Shown piece by piece: positions 30,479 to 40,348 of a DNA stretch of 64,000 bases. Source of the DNA: Halorhodospira halophila. GTDB lineage: Bacteria > Pseudomonadota > Gammaproteobacteria > Nitrococcales > Halorhodospiraceae. Within the stretch, counting starts at the first letter, position 1, and every line of letters begins with the position of its first letter. Where the stretch lies: positions 125,020 to 189,019 of the forward strand of contig NZ_NHSN01000018.1 in assembly GCF_016653405.1 (NCBI RefSeq), written 5' to 3'. Both the position numbers and the translations under genes were made by a program. Under the pieces are notes generated by a model that worked only from the letters and a program-made list of their open reading frames with translations, was not told the origin of the DNA and searched no databases.

Positions 30479-32833
30479 CTAGAATTCCGTCCCGAGCGAG
30501 AACTGGAAGGTCTCGGTCTCGTCGTCCCGCGACTCATTTAAAGGTTCGGCAAGACTGAATGTCAACGGACCGACCGGGGACATCCAGATCAGAGAGATAC
30601 CCGCCGCAGCCCGGAGTTCGCCGAGATCCACGCGGTCCAGTCCCTCCGGAATGATCTTCTCAGTGTTGGACCCAAAGTCGTAACGATCCAGTCGCGTATT
30701 GAAAACCTGCCCGGCGTCGACGAAAGCGGCCATGCGCACCGACTGCGACTCCGGCGTGGGTGGGAAGATCACCTGCGCCTTGGTCAGCACCCGGGCGTTG
30801 CCGCCGATCGGATCACCCCCCTCCTCGCGCGGCCCGAGGTAGTTGCCGCGGTAACCGCGGACGGTCCGCACACCGCCGGCGTAGTAGTTCTCGAAGAACG
30901 GCAGGCGGTCGGTATCGCCGTAGCCGTCGCCGTAGGAGACCTGCCCCTCCACTGAGAACGTCGTGCGGTCACCGAGCCAGCGCAGCGGCCAGTAGCGCCG
31001 GTTCTCGTAGGTGAGCTTGTAGAACTCCAGGTCATCACCGGGGACGGTCCCCTCCAGCGACAGCCGCTGACGCCCGCCAGCGGTGGGGAAGACGCCGCGA
31101 TCCCGGGTGTCCCGGTTCCACGACAGCCGCGGCTTGATCATAGTGAAGCGATCGTCGCTCTGATCCTCAAGGAAGTTACGGATCCAGCCCGGCGTATCGG
31201 AGCGCTTATCGATGCCGATGCGTTCCAGCCGCAGCCGCGCCGCCAGTCGGTCCACCTCGGTGACCGGCACGCTGTACTCCACCGAGGCGTGCCCTGAGGT
31301 CAGGTCGTAGTCGGACAGGTCGGCGCGGCGCGCGCGGGTCTCGCGGTAGCCGGCCGACAACGTCTGGGAGACACCCTCCTGGGTGTGGTAGCGGTCGGTG
31401 TACGAGACGTTGTAGATCGTCGAAACGCTGGAGTTGTTCACCGTCATGCTCAGCCGGTCGCCGGTGCCGAGCAGGTTGTCCTGAGAGACGGAGAAGTTGA
31501 CCAGCAGTCCCTGGACATCGCCGTACCCGACGCCGGCCTGCAGCTGCCCGGTCATGCGCTCCTGGACACTGACATCCACGTCCACCCGATCGTCCTCGCC
31601 CGGCACCCGGGGGGTCTCGACGTTGACGAAGTCGAAGAAACCGAGCCGGTTGAGCCGGGTCTGGGAGCGCTCCAGGGCCTCGCTGGACAGTGGCGCCCCC
31701 TCAAGCTGGCGAAGTTCGCGCCGGATGACCTCGTCCTGGGTGCGCTGATTGCCGGTGATATTGATCCGCCGCACGTAAACCCGCGCCCCGGGGTCCACCA
31801 CATAGGTCAGATCGACGACCTGTTCGTCCTCGTCGACCCGCGGGCGCACGTTGACGTTGCTGAAGGCGTACCCCTCCTCCGCCAATCGCGAACGAATGGC
31901 CGAGGAGCCGGCGTTGACGCGGCTGCGCGAATAGAGTTCGCCGGGCTCGGCCGTGATCAGCTCCCGCAGCTCCTCCGGCGGAACCACCAGATGCCCCTGG
32001 ACGTCGATACTGCCGATCTCGTACTGCTGACCCTCGGCGACATTGACGGCGATATGGACATCGCGCCGGTCGGGGCTGATGGAGACTTGGGTCGAGGTCA
32101 CGGCGAAGTTCAGGAAGCCACGATCCAGGTAGTACCCGCGCAGGCTCTCCAAGTCGTTGGCGAGCAGATCACGGGCGTAGCGGTGCCGCTGCGACCACGG
32201 CGCCCACCAGCGCCGAGCCTGCTGCTCGAACACGCCGCGCAGCTCGCGGTCGGAATAGGCCTCGTTGCCGGTGAAGTGGATCTCGCGGATCTCGGCAACC
32301 GGGCCCTCCTCGATGTCGATCCGGATGGCCACCCGGTTGCGCTCCAGCGGCGAGACGGTGCTCTCCACGGAGACATCGTACTTGCCCTGGGCAAAGTACT
32401 GCTGGCGCAGTTCCCGCTCGATCTCCGCCAGCTGCGCACGGTTGAAGACCTGCCCTTCGGCCATCCCCGCGCTGCGCAACGCCTCGCGCAGGTCCTCGGT
32501 ACGGATCTGCTCGTTGCCCTCGAACTGGAGCCGTGCGATGGACGGCCGCTCCTGCACCCGCACGATCAGGTCATCGCCGTCCCGAGCCAACTCCACGTCG
32601 CGGAAGAAGCCGGAGCGGTAGAGTTCACGGATCGCCTCCGCGACCTCGCCGCTGCCCACGCGATCACCGGGCTCGACGGGCAGATAGCTGAAGACCGTGC
32701 CTTCGTCAATGCGCTCCAGTCCTTCCACGCGGATCTGCTCGGCGACGAAGGAGTCCGCCCTGGCCGTCGCGACCGTGGCCGCGCCCAGCAGCAGCAGCGC
32801 GACAACCGCATTGCGCCCCCAGCGTCGAATCAA
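30479..32833 (-). CDS. bamA: Outer membrane protein assembly factor BamA
   Basis: Core of the BAM complex that folds beta-barrel proteins into the outer membrane. The 784-residue precursor has a signal peptide (hydrophobic VVALLLLGAATV, cleavage after ARA near residue 26), five POTRA domains (about 26-430; for example IRVEGLERIDEGTVFSYL and RRINITGNQRTQDEVIRREL) and a C-terminal 16-strand barrel containing the VRGYRG loop-6 motif and ending in Phe. A TTG start (32831-32833) with AGGGGGCGC upstream is chosen because it places a normal signal peptide first; an upstream in-frame start would add 31 charged residues and overlap rseP. Downstream of rseP, as is usual. Confidence 0.96.
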   Translation of the reverse strand: MIRRWGRNAVVALLLLGAATVATARADSFVAEQIRVEGLERIDEGTVFSYLPVEPGDRVGSGEVAEAIRELYRSGFFRDVELARDGDDLIVRVQERPSIARLQFEGNEQIRTEDLREALRSAGMAEGQVFNRAQLAEIERELRQQYFAQGKYDVSVESTVSPLERNRVAIRIDIEEGPVAEIREIHFTGNEAYSDRELRGVFEQQARRWWAPWSQRHRYARDLLANDLESLRGYYLDRGFLNFAVTSTQVSISPDRRDVHIAVNVAEGQQYEIGSIDVQGHLVVPPEELRELITAEPGELYSRSRVNAGSSAIRSRLAEEGYAFSNVNVRPRVDEDEQVVDLTYVVDPGARVYVRRINITGNQRTQDEVIRRELRQLEGAPLSSEALERSQTRLNRLGFFDFVNVETPRVPGEDDRVDVDVSVQERMTGQLQAGVGYGDVQGLLVNFSVSQDNLLGTGDRLSMTVNNSSVSTIYNVSYTDRYHTQEGVSQTLSAGYRETRARRADLSDYDLTSGHASVEYSVPVTEVDRLAARLRLERIGIDKRSDTPGWIRNFLEDQSDDRFTMIKPRLSWNRDTRDRGVFPTAGGRQRLSLEGTVPGDDLEFYKLTYENRRYWPLRWLGDRTTFSVEGQVSYGDGYGDTDRLPFFENYYAGGVRTVRGYRGNYLGPREEGGDPIGGNARVLTKAQVIFPPTPESQSVRMAAFVDAGQVFNTRLDRYDFGSNTEKIIPEGLDRVDLGELRAAAGISLIWMSPVGPLTFSLAEPLNESRDDETETFQFSLGTEF

Positions 32834-32903
32834 AGCGCCCCCTTGTCTACCGTGTGCCGCATCGGGCCGGCTCCTTGTCCGCCTCGTATCGTCGCCGCCG
32901 GGC

Positions 32904-34271
32904 TCAACCACCGAGCAGACGCTCAAAATCGTTGTAGAAGGCCAGTGCCATCAATCCGAGCAGGATGACGATACCCACCTGCTGCCCGATCAACTGCGTC
33001 CGTTCCGAGACGGGCTTGCCGCGGATGGCCTCGGTCAGGAAGTAGAGCAGATGGCCACCGTCGAGGATCGGGATGGGCAGCAGGTTGATGATGCCCAGGC
33101 TGATGCTGATGACCGCCAGGAAGGTGAGGAACGGCACCACCCCCATGGAGGCGGTATCCCCGGCGAACTGGCCGATGGTCACCGGGCCACCGATATTCTT
33201 CAGCGACGCCTCGCCCATGACCATACGCACGAGCATCTTGACGGTCACCACGGTGGTGTCCCAGGTGCGCTCCACGCCGTAGGCGACCCCGGCCACTGGC
33301 CCGTGGCGAACCTCCCGTTCCATGCGCTCCTGATACCCCTCGGGGATGGCCGGCCCGACACCGAGCATGCCGACCTCGGCTTCGCCGCGCTCCTGCGCGC
33401 CCAGAGTGAGCGTAACCTCGCGGACTTGGCCTTCCCGCTCGTAGGTCAGGGTCACTGGCTCGTTGGCGCGTGGCTCGACCCGTTCAACCAGCTCAAGCCA
33501 GGAACCGACCGCCTCGCCGTCGATGGCGCGGATCCGATCCCCCTCGCGCAGGTCCGCCTGCGCTGCCGCCCCCCCCTCGGCGAGACGGCCGATGGTCGCC
33601 GGCAGATCCGGCGTGTAGGCGCGCAAGCCAATGGTGCCGAGGATATCGGTGGTGTCCTTGAGCCGGGGCTCGGCGCGCAGATTCAGGGAGCGTTCCAACT
33701 CGTTGCCGGCCTCATCGCGTACCGTGACCGGGACATCCTCGCGGTTGAACCCGGCATTCATCAGCCCCATAGCCACCCGCTGCCAGGTGGGGGTATCGCG
33801 GCTGTCGATGGCCACGATCTCCTCCCCCCGCTCGAAACCGGCCATCTCGGCCGGTGAATCGGTGATGGGCTCGTCGACGATGGGCCGCATTTCGACCATG
33901 CCGAGCACCGCCACCAGCCAGTAGGCCACCACCGCGAACAGGAAGTTGGCCGCGGGCCCCGCGGCGACGATGGCCGTGCGCTGTCCCAGGGGGCGATTGT
34001 TGAAGGCGCGGTGGCGCTCGGCGGGATCGACCTCGCCCTCGCGCTCATCGAGCATCTGTACGTAACCGCCGAGAGGGATGGCCGACAGGCAGTACTCGAT
34101 GCGGTCCGGGCCGCGCCCGCGCCAGCTCAGCAGCGGGCGCCCGAAGCCGACCGAGAAGCGGCGCACGCGGACGTTGCACCAGCGCGCGACGAGGTAGTGA
34201 CCGGCCTCGTGGACCGTCACCAGGATCGCGATGGCGACCAGGAAGGCGATGATGCTCCAGACGATGGTCAT
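32904..34271 (-). CDS. rseP: RseP site-2 zinc metalloprotease
   Basis: Intramembrane protease that cleaves RseA and signal-peptide remnants, releasing the envelope-stress sigma factor. About 455 residues: first membrane helix with the zinc motif HEAGH (about residues 21-25, in VTVHEAGHYLVARW), two PDZ domains (about 115-200 and 205-290), and the C-terminal membrane region with NLLPIPILDGGHLL carrying the third zinc ligand. The ATG at 34269-34271 gives the canonical MTIVWSIIAFLVAIAI start; the longer opening has no signal-like start. It lies 7 bp after dxr, in the conserved dxr-rseP-bamA order. Confidence 0.96.
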   Translation of the reverse strand: MTIVWSIIAFLVAIAILVTVHEAGHYLVARWCNVRVRRFSVGFGRPLLSWRGRGPDRIEYCLSAIPLGGYVQMLDEREGEVDPAERHRAFNNRPLGQRTAIVAAGPAANFLFAVVAYWLVAVLGMVEMRPIVDEPITDSPAEMAGFERGEEIVAIDSRDTPTWQRVAMGLMNAGFNREDVPVTVRDEAGNELERSLNLRAEPRLKDTTDILGTIGLRAYTPDLPATIGRLAEGGAAAQADLREGDRIRAIDGEAVGSWLELVERVEPRANEPVTLTYEREGQVREVTLTLGAQERGEAEVGMLGVGPAIPEGYQERMEREVRHGPVAGVAYGVERTWDTTVVTVKMLVRMVMGEASLKNIGGPVTIGQFAGDTASMGVVPFLTFLAVISISLGIINLLPIPILDGGHLLYFLTEAIRGKPVSERTQLIGQQVGIVILLGLMALAFYNDFERLLGG

Positions 34272-34278
34272 AGTCGAA

Positions 34279-35451
34279 TCAGTCCGCGATGCGCCGCACG
34301 GCCTCTTCGGCCTGGCGGCGGGCCCGCGCGTCGATCCCACGGGCCGAATCCAGATCCTGGGGGGGCGGTGGGGTTTCCGCCGCCAGGGCCTCCTCGATCA
34401 CTGGCGCGATGCGGTCGAAACGGAGACGCCCGTCGAGGAAGGCATCCACCGCAATCTCGTTGGCCGCATTGAGCACGGCACAGGCACCGCCGCCGGTACG
34501 CAGCGCCTGATAGGCCAGGCGCAGGCACGGGAAACGGCGCTCGTCCACAGCCTCGAAGTCGAGACGACCCGCCGCAGCCAGGTCGACCAGATCGACGCCG
34601 GAGGCGATCCGCTCGGGATAGCCCATGGCGTAAGAGATCGGCACCCGCATGTCCGGCGACCCGACCTGCGCCAGGTAGGAACCGTCACGGTAGCCCACAA
34701 GCGCATGCACCAGGCTCTGTCGATGAATGACCACATCGACGCGCCGAGGTTCCAGGTCGAAGAGGTGGCAGGCCTCGATGACCTCCAGGCCCTTGTTCAT
34801 CATCGTGGCCGAATCCACGGAGATCTTGCGACCCATGGACCAGTTCGGGTGCGCCACAGCCTCCTCCGGCGTGACCGCAGCCAGGGTATCGGGATCGCGA
34901 TCGCGGAACGGGCCGCCGGAGGCGGTGAGCACGATGCGCTCGACCCCCGCCGTGGCATCTGCACCGGCCGGCAGTCCCTGGAAGACCGCGTTGTGCTCGC
35001 TATCCACGGGCACGATCCGGGCTCCGAAACGCTTCGCCGTCGCCATGAACAGCTCCCCGGCGACGACCAGTGTCTCCTTGTTGGCCAGCAGGATCCGCTT
35101 GCCGGCGCGGCAGGCCGCCAGCGAAGAGGCCAGACCCGCGGCGCCGACCACCGCCGTCACCACGGCGTCCACGTCGCTATCCGCCGCCAGGGCGGCCACA
35201 CCCTCCTCGCCGGCATCGACCTCGATGTGCTGCAGCCCCTCGTCCCGGAGGCGATGGCGCAGTTCGTCCGCCGCCGCCGCATCGGCAAGGGCCGCGCGTG
35301 CTGGACGGTGCTCGCGGCAGATCCGCAGCAACCCCTCCCAGTCCCGGCCGGCGGCCACCGCGTGGACGCCGAACCGTTCCGGATGCCGGGCCGCGACATC
35401 CAGGGTGCTCGTGCCGATGGAGCCGGTGGCCCCGAGTACTGCCAGCTGCAT
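34279..35451 (-). CDS. dxr: 1-deoxy-D-xylulose 5-phosphate reductoisomerase
   Basis: First committed step of the MEP isoprenoid pathway, using NADPH. 390 residues starting MQLAVLGATGSIG with the nucleotide-binding GATGSIGTST; LANKETLV, PVDSEHNAVFQ, TASGGPFRD, HPNWSMGRKISVDSATMMNK and LNAANE are the family motifs that carry metal and substrate ligands. The ATG overlaps the cdsA stop as TGATG. It lies between cdsA and rseP as in E. coli. Confidence 0.97.
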   Translation of the reverse strand: MQLAVLGATGSIGTSTLDVAARHPERFGVHAVAAGRDWEGLLRICREHRPARAALADAAAADELRHRLRDEGLQHIEVDAGEEGVAALAADSDVDAVVTAVVGAAGLASSLAACRAGKRILLANKETLVVAGELFMATAKRFGARIVPVDSEHNAVFQGLPAGADATAGVERIVLTASGGPFRDRDPDTLAAVTPEEAVAHPNWSMGRKISVDSATMMNKGLEVIEACHLFDLEPRRVDVVIHRQSLVHALVGYRDGSYLAQVGSPDMRVPISYAMGYPERIASGVDLVDLAAAGRLDFEAVDERRFPCLRLAYQALRTGGGACAVLNAANEIAVDAFLDGRLRFDRIAPVIEEALAAETPPPPQDLDSARGIDARARRQAEEAVRRIAD

Positions 35452-36275
35452 CAGATTCCGCTCTGCCACCACGCTAACCCCGCTGCTAGAACCGGCGCCG
35501 CCGCAGTCAGGCTGTCGATGCGATCGAGGATCCCGCCGTGCCCCGGCAGGATGCCGCCGCTGTCTTTCACGCCGCGCTGACGCTTGAGCATGCTCTCGAA
35601 AAGATCCCCCACCACCGAGGCAACAACGACCGCCACCGTCAGCAGGGCCAGCGCTCCCAGCCCCGGGGCCTGCGGCTGCAGGGCGAGCACCAGCAGCCCG
35701 CCTCCGAGCAGCGCAGCGGCACCCCCACCGAGCGCCCCTTCCCAGCTCTTGCCGGGACTGATCCGCGGTGCCAGCCGGTGGCGGCCCCACGCCCGACCGG
35801 TGAAGTAGGCGCCGGTGTCCGCCGCCCAGACCAGCACCAGCAGGAATGTATGCCAGAACGGCCCCCAGGGCGTGCTGCCGTGGAGGTAGACCAACGCCAG
35901 CCAGCACGGCCACAGCACCAACCAACCCACCAGGGCAGCCCGCAGGGGCGAAGGCGCCGGGAGGTCACGCCGGCTGTAGAGCAGGAGCCACACCAGGGCC
36001 CCGACCCACAGACCGGCCACCACATAAAGAATACCGCCAGCCGCGACACCGGCTTCCAGAAGCAACCACCCCGGCAGCAGGGTGGCGGCGAACCCGCCCA
36101 CGATGGCCGCCCTACGCGCCGTGTCCTGAACCCCGATCAACGTGGTCCACTCCCAGGCCGCAAGGGCCGCCGTGGCCCCCAGCAGCACGGCGAGCACCCC
36201 GGTGGGGAGCAGCCAGATGGCGGCGAGTAATAGGGGGCCCAACGCCAGTGCCGTCAGCACCCGTGCCTTAAGCAT
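35451..36275 (-). CDS. cdsA: Phosphatidate cytidylyltransferase
   Basis: Makes CDP-diacylglycerol from phosphatidate and CTP in the inner membrane. 274 residues with about eight hydrophobic helices and the CDS signature near the C-terminus, with KRQRGVKDSG followed by HGGILDRIDSL (residues about 233-257). ISPGKSWEGALGG and WAADTGAYFTGRAWG are further conserved segments. Starts with ATG, overlapping the uppS 3' end by 8 bp. Position between uppS and dxr is canonical. Confidence 0.96.
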   Translation of the reverse strand: MLKARVLTALALGPLLLAAIWLLPTGVLAVLLGATAALAAWEWTTLIGVQDTARRAAIVGGFAATLLPGWLLLEAGVAAGGILYVVAGLWVGALVWLLLYSRRDLPAPSPLRAALVGWLVLWPCWLALVYLHGSTPWGPFWHTFLLVLVWAADTGAYFTGRAWGRHRLAPRISPGKSWEGALGGGAAALLGGGLLVLALQPQAPGLGALALLTVAVVVASVVGDLFESMLKRQRGVKDSGGILPGHGGILDRIDSLTAAAPVLAAGLAWWQSGI

Positions 36276-37047
36276 GGCGCACCGACTTCAGCGAACGGGA
36301 GGATACGGCGCCAAAGCGGCGATCCCGCCCGGCATAGTCCTCGATGGCGCGGGCTAGCTCCTCGGTGCCGAACTCCGGCCAAAGCGTCTCGGCGAAGTGG
36401 AGCTCGGTATAGGCCATCTGCCAGAGCAGGAAGTTGGAGATGCGTCGCTCGCCCCCGGTGCGGATGAACAGATCGGGATCGGCCACATCCGGAAGGGACA
36501 GCGCGCCGCGGAAGGCCTCCTCGTCGATGGCCTGCGGATCGACCTCTCCGCGAGCCGCCGACGCCGCCAGGTGGCGGGCCGCCTCGGCGATCTCCCAGCG
36601 TCCGCCGTAGCTGGTGGCCACGATCAGATTCAGCCCGGTATTCCCGGCGGTCAGCGTCTCGGCGTCGACGAGCCGCCGTTGCAGGGCCTTGTCGAATTGC
36701 GCCCGATCGCCTATGAAGCTCAGGCGCACCCCGTTGTCGTGGAGCCGCTGCAGCTCCTCATCGAGCGTGGTCCGGAACAGCTCCATCAGCACGCGGACCT
36801 CGCCGCGGGGGCGACGCCAGTTCTCGCTGCTGAAGGCGAAGAGCGTCAGTGCCTCGAGTTCCAGGCGCCCGCACGCCTCGACCACCTCTCGCACCGAGCG
36901 CGCGCCAGCCCGGTGGCCGGCGTAGCGCGGCTGCCCACGCCGCTGCGCCCACCGCCCGTTGCCATCCATGACGATGGCGATGTGGCGCGGCAACTCGACA
37001 CCGGCTAATCGCTCGGCGATCTGCGCTGGCCCGTTCGTCTCCGCCAT
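36268..37047 (-). CDS. uppS: Undecaprenyl diphosphate synthase
   Basis: Elongates farnesyl diphosphate with eight isopentenyl units in cis to make the peptidoglycan and O-antigen carrier. 259 residues; the catalytic aspartate is in IAIVMDGNGRWAQRRG (about 23-38), followed by FAFSSENWRRP and the C-terminal RTGGERRISNFLLWQ with YTELHF, all signatures of cis-prenyltransferases. The ATG start lies 9 bp after the frr stop. With dxr, ispD and ispF it completes most of the isoprenoid-carrier supply encoded in the window. Confidence 0.97.
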   Translation of the reverse strand: MAETNGPAQIAERLAGVELPRHIAIVMDGNGRWAQRRGQPRYAGHRAGARSVREVVEACGRLELEALTLFAFSSENWRRPRGEVRVLMELFRTTLDEELQRLHDNGVRLSFIGDRAQFDKALQRRLVDAETLTAGNTGLNLIVATSYGGRWEIAEAARHLAASAARGEVDPQAIDEEAFRGALSLPDVADPDLFIRTGGERRISNFLLWQMAYTELHFAETLWPEFGTEELARAIEDYAGRDRRFGAVSSRSLKSVRHA

Positions 37048-37056
37048 ACGACCCGC

Positions 37057-37614
37057 TCAGACCTCCATGAGCTCGCGTTCCTTCTCCTCGAGCAGGTCGT
37101 CGACTTGCGCCACGTACCGGTCGGTGAGCTTCTGAATGGCCTCTTGGCCGCTGCGCTCCTCGTCCTCGGTGATGTCCTTGCCCTTGGCCAGGTCCTTGAG
37201 GTCCGAGTTGGCATCCCGGCGGACGTTGCGGATGGCGACGCGGGCCTGCTCGGCCTCGTTCTTGACCAGGCGGACCATCTCCTTGCGGCGGTCCTCGGTC
37301 AGTGAGGGCAGCGGCACCCGGATGACCTGCCCGGCCGTAACCGGACTCAGCCCCAGGTTCGAGGCCATGATCGCCTTCTCGATGGCGGGCACCATGTGCT
37401 TTTCGAAGGGCGTAACGGCGAGCGTGCGCGAATCCTCCACGCTGATGTTGGCCGCCTGCTTGATGGGCACCTCCATGCCGTAATACTCGACATTCACCTG
37501 ATCAAGCAGACTTGTATGGGCGCGCCCGGTGCGCAGCCGAGCCAGGTCGTGCTTGAGGCTCTCGACAGCTTTGGCCATCCGGCGGTCGGCGTCTTCCTGG
37601 ATATCTTCGATCAC
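37057..37614 (-). CDS. frr: Ribosome recycling factor
   Basis: Splits post-termination ribosomes together with EF-G. 185 residues, all alpha plus a small beta domain; family motifs [39 protein letters not shown] and the C-terminal basic/acidic helix [16 protein letters not shown] are intact. The start is a GTG overlapping the pyrH stop (GTGA), so it is coupled to pyrH. The order rpsB-tsf-pyrH-frr-uppS is conserved across the phylum. Confidence 0.97.
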   Translation of the reverse strand: MIEDIQEDADRRMAKAVESLKHDLARLRTGRAHTSLLDQVNVEYYGMEVPIKQAANISVEDSRTLAVTPFEKHMVPAIEKAIMASNLGLSPVTAGQVIRVPLPSLTEDRRKEMVRLVKNEAEQARVAIRNVRRDANSDLKDLAKGKDITEDEERSGQEAIQKLTDRYVAQVDDLLEEKERELMEV

Positions 37615-38357
37615 GATGATTCCTCCTGGGCGCTGGGCAGGCCCGGGTCGACCACGGTGCCCACCGGCTCGCCACGGGCCGCGGCGACCATGGTACCCGG
37701 GCTGGTGATGTCAAAGACCATGATGCGCATCGCTTGATCGCGGCACAGGACGATGGCGGTCGCGTCCATGACCTCCAGGCGCTTGCTCAGCACTTCATCG
37801 TAGGTGAGCTGCTGATAGCGTTTCGCCTCGGGGTCGCGGACCGGGTCGGAGCTGTAAACCCCGTCGACCTTGGTTCCCTTGAGCAGTAATTCGGCTCCGA
37901 CCTCCACGGCGCGCAGACTGGCGGCGGAGTCGGTGGTGAAGAAGGGGTTGCCGGTACCGGCCGCGAAGATCACCACCCGGCCTTTTTCCAGGTGACGCAC
38001 CGCCCGGCGGCGGATGTAATCCTCGCAGACCTGATTGATCTTGATGGCCGACATGACGCGGCAGAACACGTTCCGCCGCTCCAGAGCGTCCTGGATGGCC
38101 AGGGCGTTCATCACGGTGGCCAGCATGCCCATGTGATCGGCGGTGACGCGGTCCATGCCCGATGCGGCCAAACCGGCCCCGCGGAAGATGTTGCCACCCC
38201 CGATGACCACCGCCACCTGGACCCCCATGGCGTTGATCTCGGCGAGCTCGTCGGCGATGCGATCGAGCGTGTTGGCGGCGATCCCGTATTGTCCGTCACC
38301 CAGCAGCGCCTCGCCGCTGAGCTTGAGCAGTATCCGGCGATAGTGCGGCACCGTCAT
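37611..38357 (-). CDS. pyrH: UMP kinase
   Basis: Phosphorylates UMP to UDP; hexameric enzyme of the amino-acid-kinase fold, regulated by UTP and GTP in relatives. 248 residues with [13 protein letters not shown] at the N-terminus, [11 protein letters not shown], the UMP site [30 protein letters not shown] and a C-terminal [17 protein letters not shown] start. It lies 76 bp after tsf, and that gap contains a perfect 12-bp hairpin that may tune read-through from rpsB-tsf. Confidence 0.97.
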   Translation of the reverse strand: MTVPHYRRILLKLSGEALLGDGQYGIAANTLDRIADELAEINAMGVQVAVVIGGGNIFRGAGLAASGMDRVTADHMGMLATVMNALAIQDALERRNVFCRVMSAIKINQVCEDYIRRRAVRHLEKGRVVIFAAGTGNPFFTTDSAASLRAVEVGAELLLKGTKVDGVYSSDPVRDPEAKRYQQLTYDEVLSKRLEVMDATAIVLCRDQAMRIMVFDITSPGTMVAAARGEPVGTVVDPGLPSAQEESS

Positions 38358-38382
38358 GACTCCGGCCTTTCGGTGAGCGGGC

Positions 38383-38409
38383 GCGGTGCCCGGGCACCCC
38401 GGGCACCGC
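38383..38409. other. Perfect 12-bp GC hairpin between tsf and pyrH
   Basis: The arms GCGGTGCCCGGG and CCCGGGCACCGC are fully complementary with a 3-base loop. On the transcript from tsf it would form just before pyrH, with no T-tract after it. It may be an attenuator, an mRNA-processing or stability element; a simple intrinsic terminator is less likely without a U-run. Confidence 0.5.
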
Positions 38410-38433
38410 CGTTGCTGATAGCGCCGCCCGGGC

Positions 38434-39309
38434 TCAGGAGTCGCGGACCTGGGCCATCACCTCGTCAGCGAAGCTCTCGTCCTTTTTCTCCTTGCCCTCG
38501 CCGACCTCGTAGCGCGCGAAGCGGGTCACTTCCGCGCCCTTGGCCTTGAGCAGGTCCCCGACGGTCTGATCCGGGTCCTTGACGAAGGGCTGACCGAGCA
38601 GCGTGATCTCGCTCAGATGCTTATTGAGCCGGCCCTCGACCATCTTTTCGACGATCTCTTCCGGCTTGCCACTCTCGCGGGCCTGCGCCAGCAGTACCTC
38701 TTTCTCGGAGGCCAGCTGATCCGACGGCACATCGTCGGGGCTGACGCAAACCGGCGAGGAGGCCGCGATGTGCATGGCCAGGTCGCGGCCGAGCTGCTCG
38801 TCGCCCCCGGTGTACTCGACCATCACGCCGATCCGCGCGCCGTGCAGGTACTGAGCCACCTGTTGGTTGCCAGCGTAGCGGATCAAACGACGGACCTCGA
38901 TGTTCTCGCCGAGCTGCGCGACCATCTCCTGGCGCAGGGTCTCCACCGACTTGCCGTCGACCTCGCTGGCCAGCAGGGCGTCCAGGTCCTCGGCGCCGGA
39001 GTCCAGAGCCCGTTGCGCTACGGACTCGGCGAAGGCGCGGAACTCGTCGCCGTTGCCGACGAAGTCGGTCTCGGAGTTGACCTCGACGAGCACGCCGGCC
39101 TTGCCGTCATCGGAGCGGGCCGCCACGATGCGGCCTTCGGCCGCGACCCGATCGGCCTTCTTGTCGGCCTTGGCCAGGCCCTTCTTGCGCATCAGCTCTG
39201 CGGCGGCCTCCAGGTCCCCGTCGGCCTCCACCAGGGCCTTCTTGCACTCCATCATGCCGGAGCCGGTGCGCTCACGAAGCTGCTTGACCAGATTTGCGGA
39301 TACGGACAT
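38434..39309 (-). CDS. tsf: Elongation factor Ts
   Basis: Guanine-nucleotide exchange factor for EF-Tu. 291 residues; the N-terminal UBA-like domain has [16 protein letters not shown], followed by the EF-Tu contact region [16 protein letters not shown] and the repeated core subdomains. [28 protein letters not shown] is the typical C-terminal segment. ATG start, 15 bp after rpsB; the pair is cotranscribed in nearly all bacteria. Confidence 0.97.
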   Translation of the reverse strand: MSVSANLVKQLRERTGSGMMECKKALVEADGDLEAAAELMRKKGLAKADKKADRVAAEGRIVAARSDDGKAGVLVEVNSETDFVGNGDEFRAFAESVAQRALDSGAEDLDALLASEVDGKSVETLRQEMVAQLGENIEVRRLIRYAGNQQVAQYLHGARIGVMVEYTGGDEQLGRDLAMHIAASSPVCVSPDDVPSDQLASEKEVLLAQARESGKPEEIVEKMVEGRLNKHLSEITLLGQPFVKDPDQTVGDLLKAKGAEVTRFARYEVGEGKEKKDESFADEVMAQVRDS

Positions 39310-39324
39310 CTCTGTTTGCCCCCC

Positions 39325-40068
39325 TCAGGATGCGGTGTCGTTGATCTCGACGAAGTCGTCCTTGCCCGAGGCCGCGGCATGACTGGTTGCCTGCTTGGCC
39401 TCGAGGACGGCATCGGCGATACCGCTGACATAGAGCTCGATGGCACGGATGGCATCGTCGTTGCCGGGGATGACGTAGTCGACCTCGCGGGGCGAGCAGT
39501 TGGTGTCCACCACGCCGATGACCGGGATGCCGAGCTTCTTCGCCTCGGAGATGGCGATGTGCTCATAGCCCACGTCGACGACGAACATGGCGTCGGGAAG
39601 GCGCTCCATGTTCTTGATGCCCGAAAGACTGCGATCAAGTTTCTCGCGCTCGCGACTCAGCGCCAGCGCCTCGCGCTTGGTCACCTTGTCGAAGGTGCCG
39701 TCCTCCGCCTGGGTCTCCAGGTCCTTGAGGCGGGCGATGGAGTGCTTGACGGTGCGGAAATTGGTCATCATGCCGCCGAGCCAGCGGTGATCGACGTAGG
39801 GCATCCCGCAGCGGGCCGCATGCTCGCGGACCAGCTCCCGCGCCGGCCGCTTGGTCCCGACGAAGAGGATCTTGCCACCGTTGCTGGCCAGGCGCCCGGC
39901 GAAGTTCAGGGCGTCCTTGTAGAGGGGCAGCGTCTTCTCGAGGTTGATGATATGGATCTTGTTGCGCTCACCGAAGATGAAGGGGCGCATTTTCGGATCC
40001 CAGAAGCGGGTCTGGTGCCCGAAGTGCACTCCCGCTTCCAGCATCTGACGCATGGAAACGTCGGCCAT
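39325..40068 (-). CDS. rpsB: 30S ribosomal protein S2
   Basis: Small-subunit protein, 247 residues. S2 signatures are [18 protein letters not shown] at the N-terminus, [40 protein letters not shown] and [25 protein letters not shown], here given in parts. The ATG at 40066-40068 has AAGGAGAT upstream and gives [10 protein letters not shown]; an in-frame upstream extension lies in the leader and is not used. A 150-nt leader and a good promoter precede it; S2 represses its own operon through the leader in E. coli, so the same may apply. Confidence 0.98.
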   Translation of the reverse strand: MADVSMRQMLEAGVHFGHQTRFWDPKMRPFIFGERNKIHIINLEKTLPLYKDALNFAGRLASNGGKILFVGTKRPARELVREHAARCGMPYVDHRWLGGMMTNFRTVKHSIARLKDLETQAEDGTFDKVTKREALALSREREKLDRSLSGIKNMERLPDAMFVVDVGYEHIAISEAKKLGIPVIGVVDTNCSPREVDYVIPGNDDAIRAIELYVSGIADAVLEAKQATSHAAASGKDDFVEINDTAS

Positions 40069-40348
40069 GTCGGATCTCCTTGGATCGGGTTGAGCCTCCA
40101 TACGCCCGCAGACGACGACCCGGTCGCGCACGGCCACCGGGCACCCGGTCGAATGTGACGGCGTATGTGTGGATTCAGTGGTTTTCCCAGTTTGCTGGGC
40201 GCACCTTTACGCCGCAGCAGCGCGGTTTATACCACTATCGACAGTCGGTTACAAGAATGAACTGCACGGCCTGCCGATGCTGGGCAACACCCTCCACGGC
40301 CGGGCGGCGACACACCGCAGGCGAACTCCACATGTTATGATGAGGCGC
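40069..40348. promoter_or_regulatory. Divergent rpsB / map control region with rpsB leader
   Basis: This 280-bp non-coding gap is less GC-rich than its surroundings. On the minus strand it holds the rpsB promoter and an untranslated leader of about 150 nt with several potential stems, including CCCAG-CAAA-CTGGG at 40186-40199. For map the only hint is TATGAT at 40336-40341, which is so close to the start that it is doubtful. Short open frames across the region lack coding character. Confidence 0.6.
40226..40254 (-). promoter_or_regulatory. Sigma-70-type promoter of rpsB-tsf
   Basis: Reading the minus strand, TTGTAA (4/6) and TATAAA (5/6) are separated by exactly 17 bp, giving a predicted transcription start near 40219. 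It is the best -35/-10 pair in the window and faces the rpsB operon. Confidence 0.6.

Noticed and set aside
31385..32968. Plus-strand frame of 527 codons
   Set aside because: Antisense to bamA; the bamA POTRA and barrel segments are unambiguous.
40336..40341. TATGAT as a map promoter
   Set aside because: It lies only 8-13 bp before the start codon, covers the region of the Shine-Dalgarno, and has no -35 partner.
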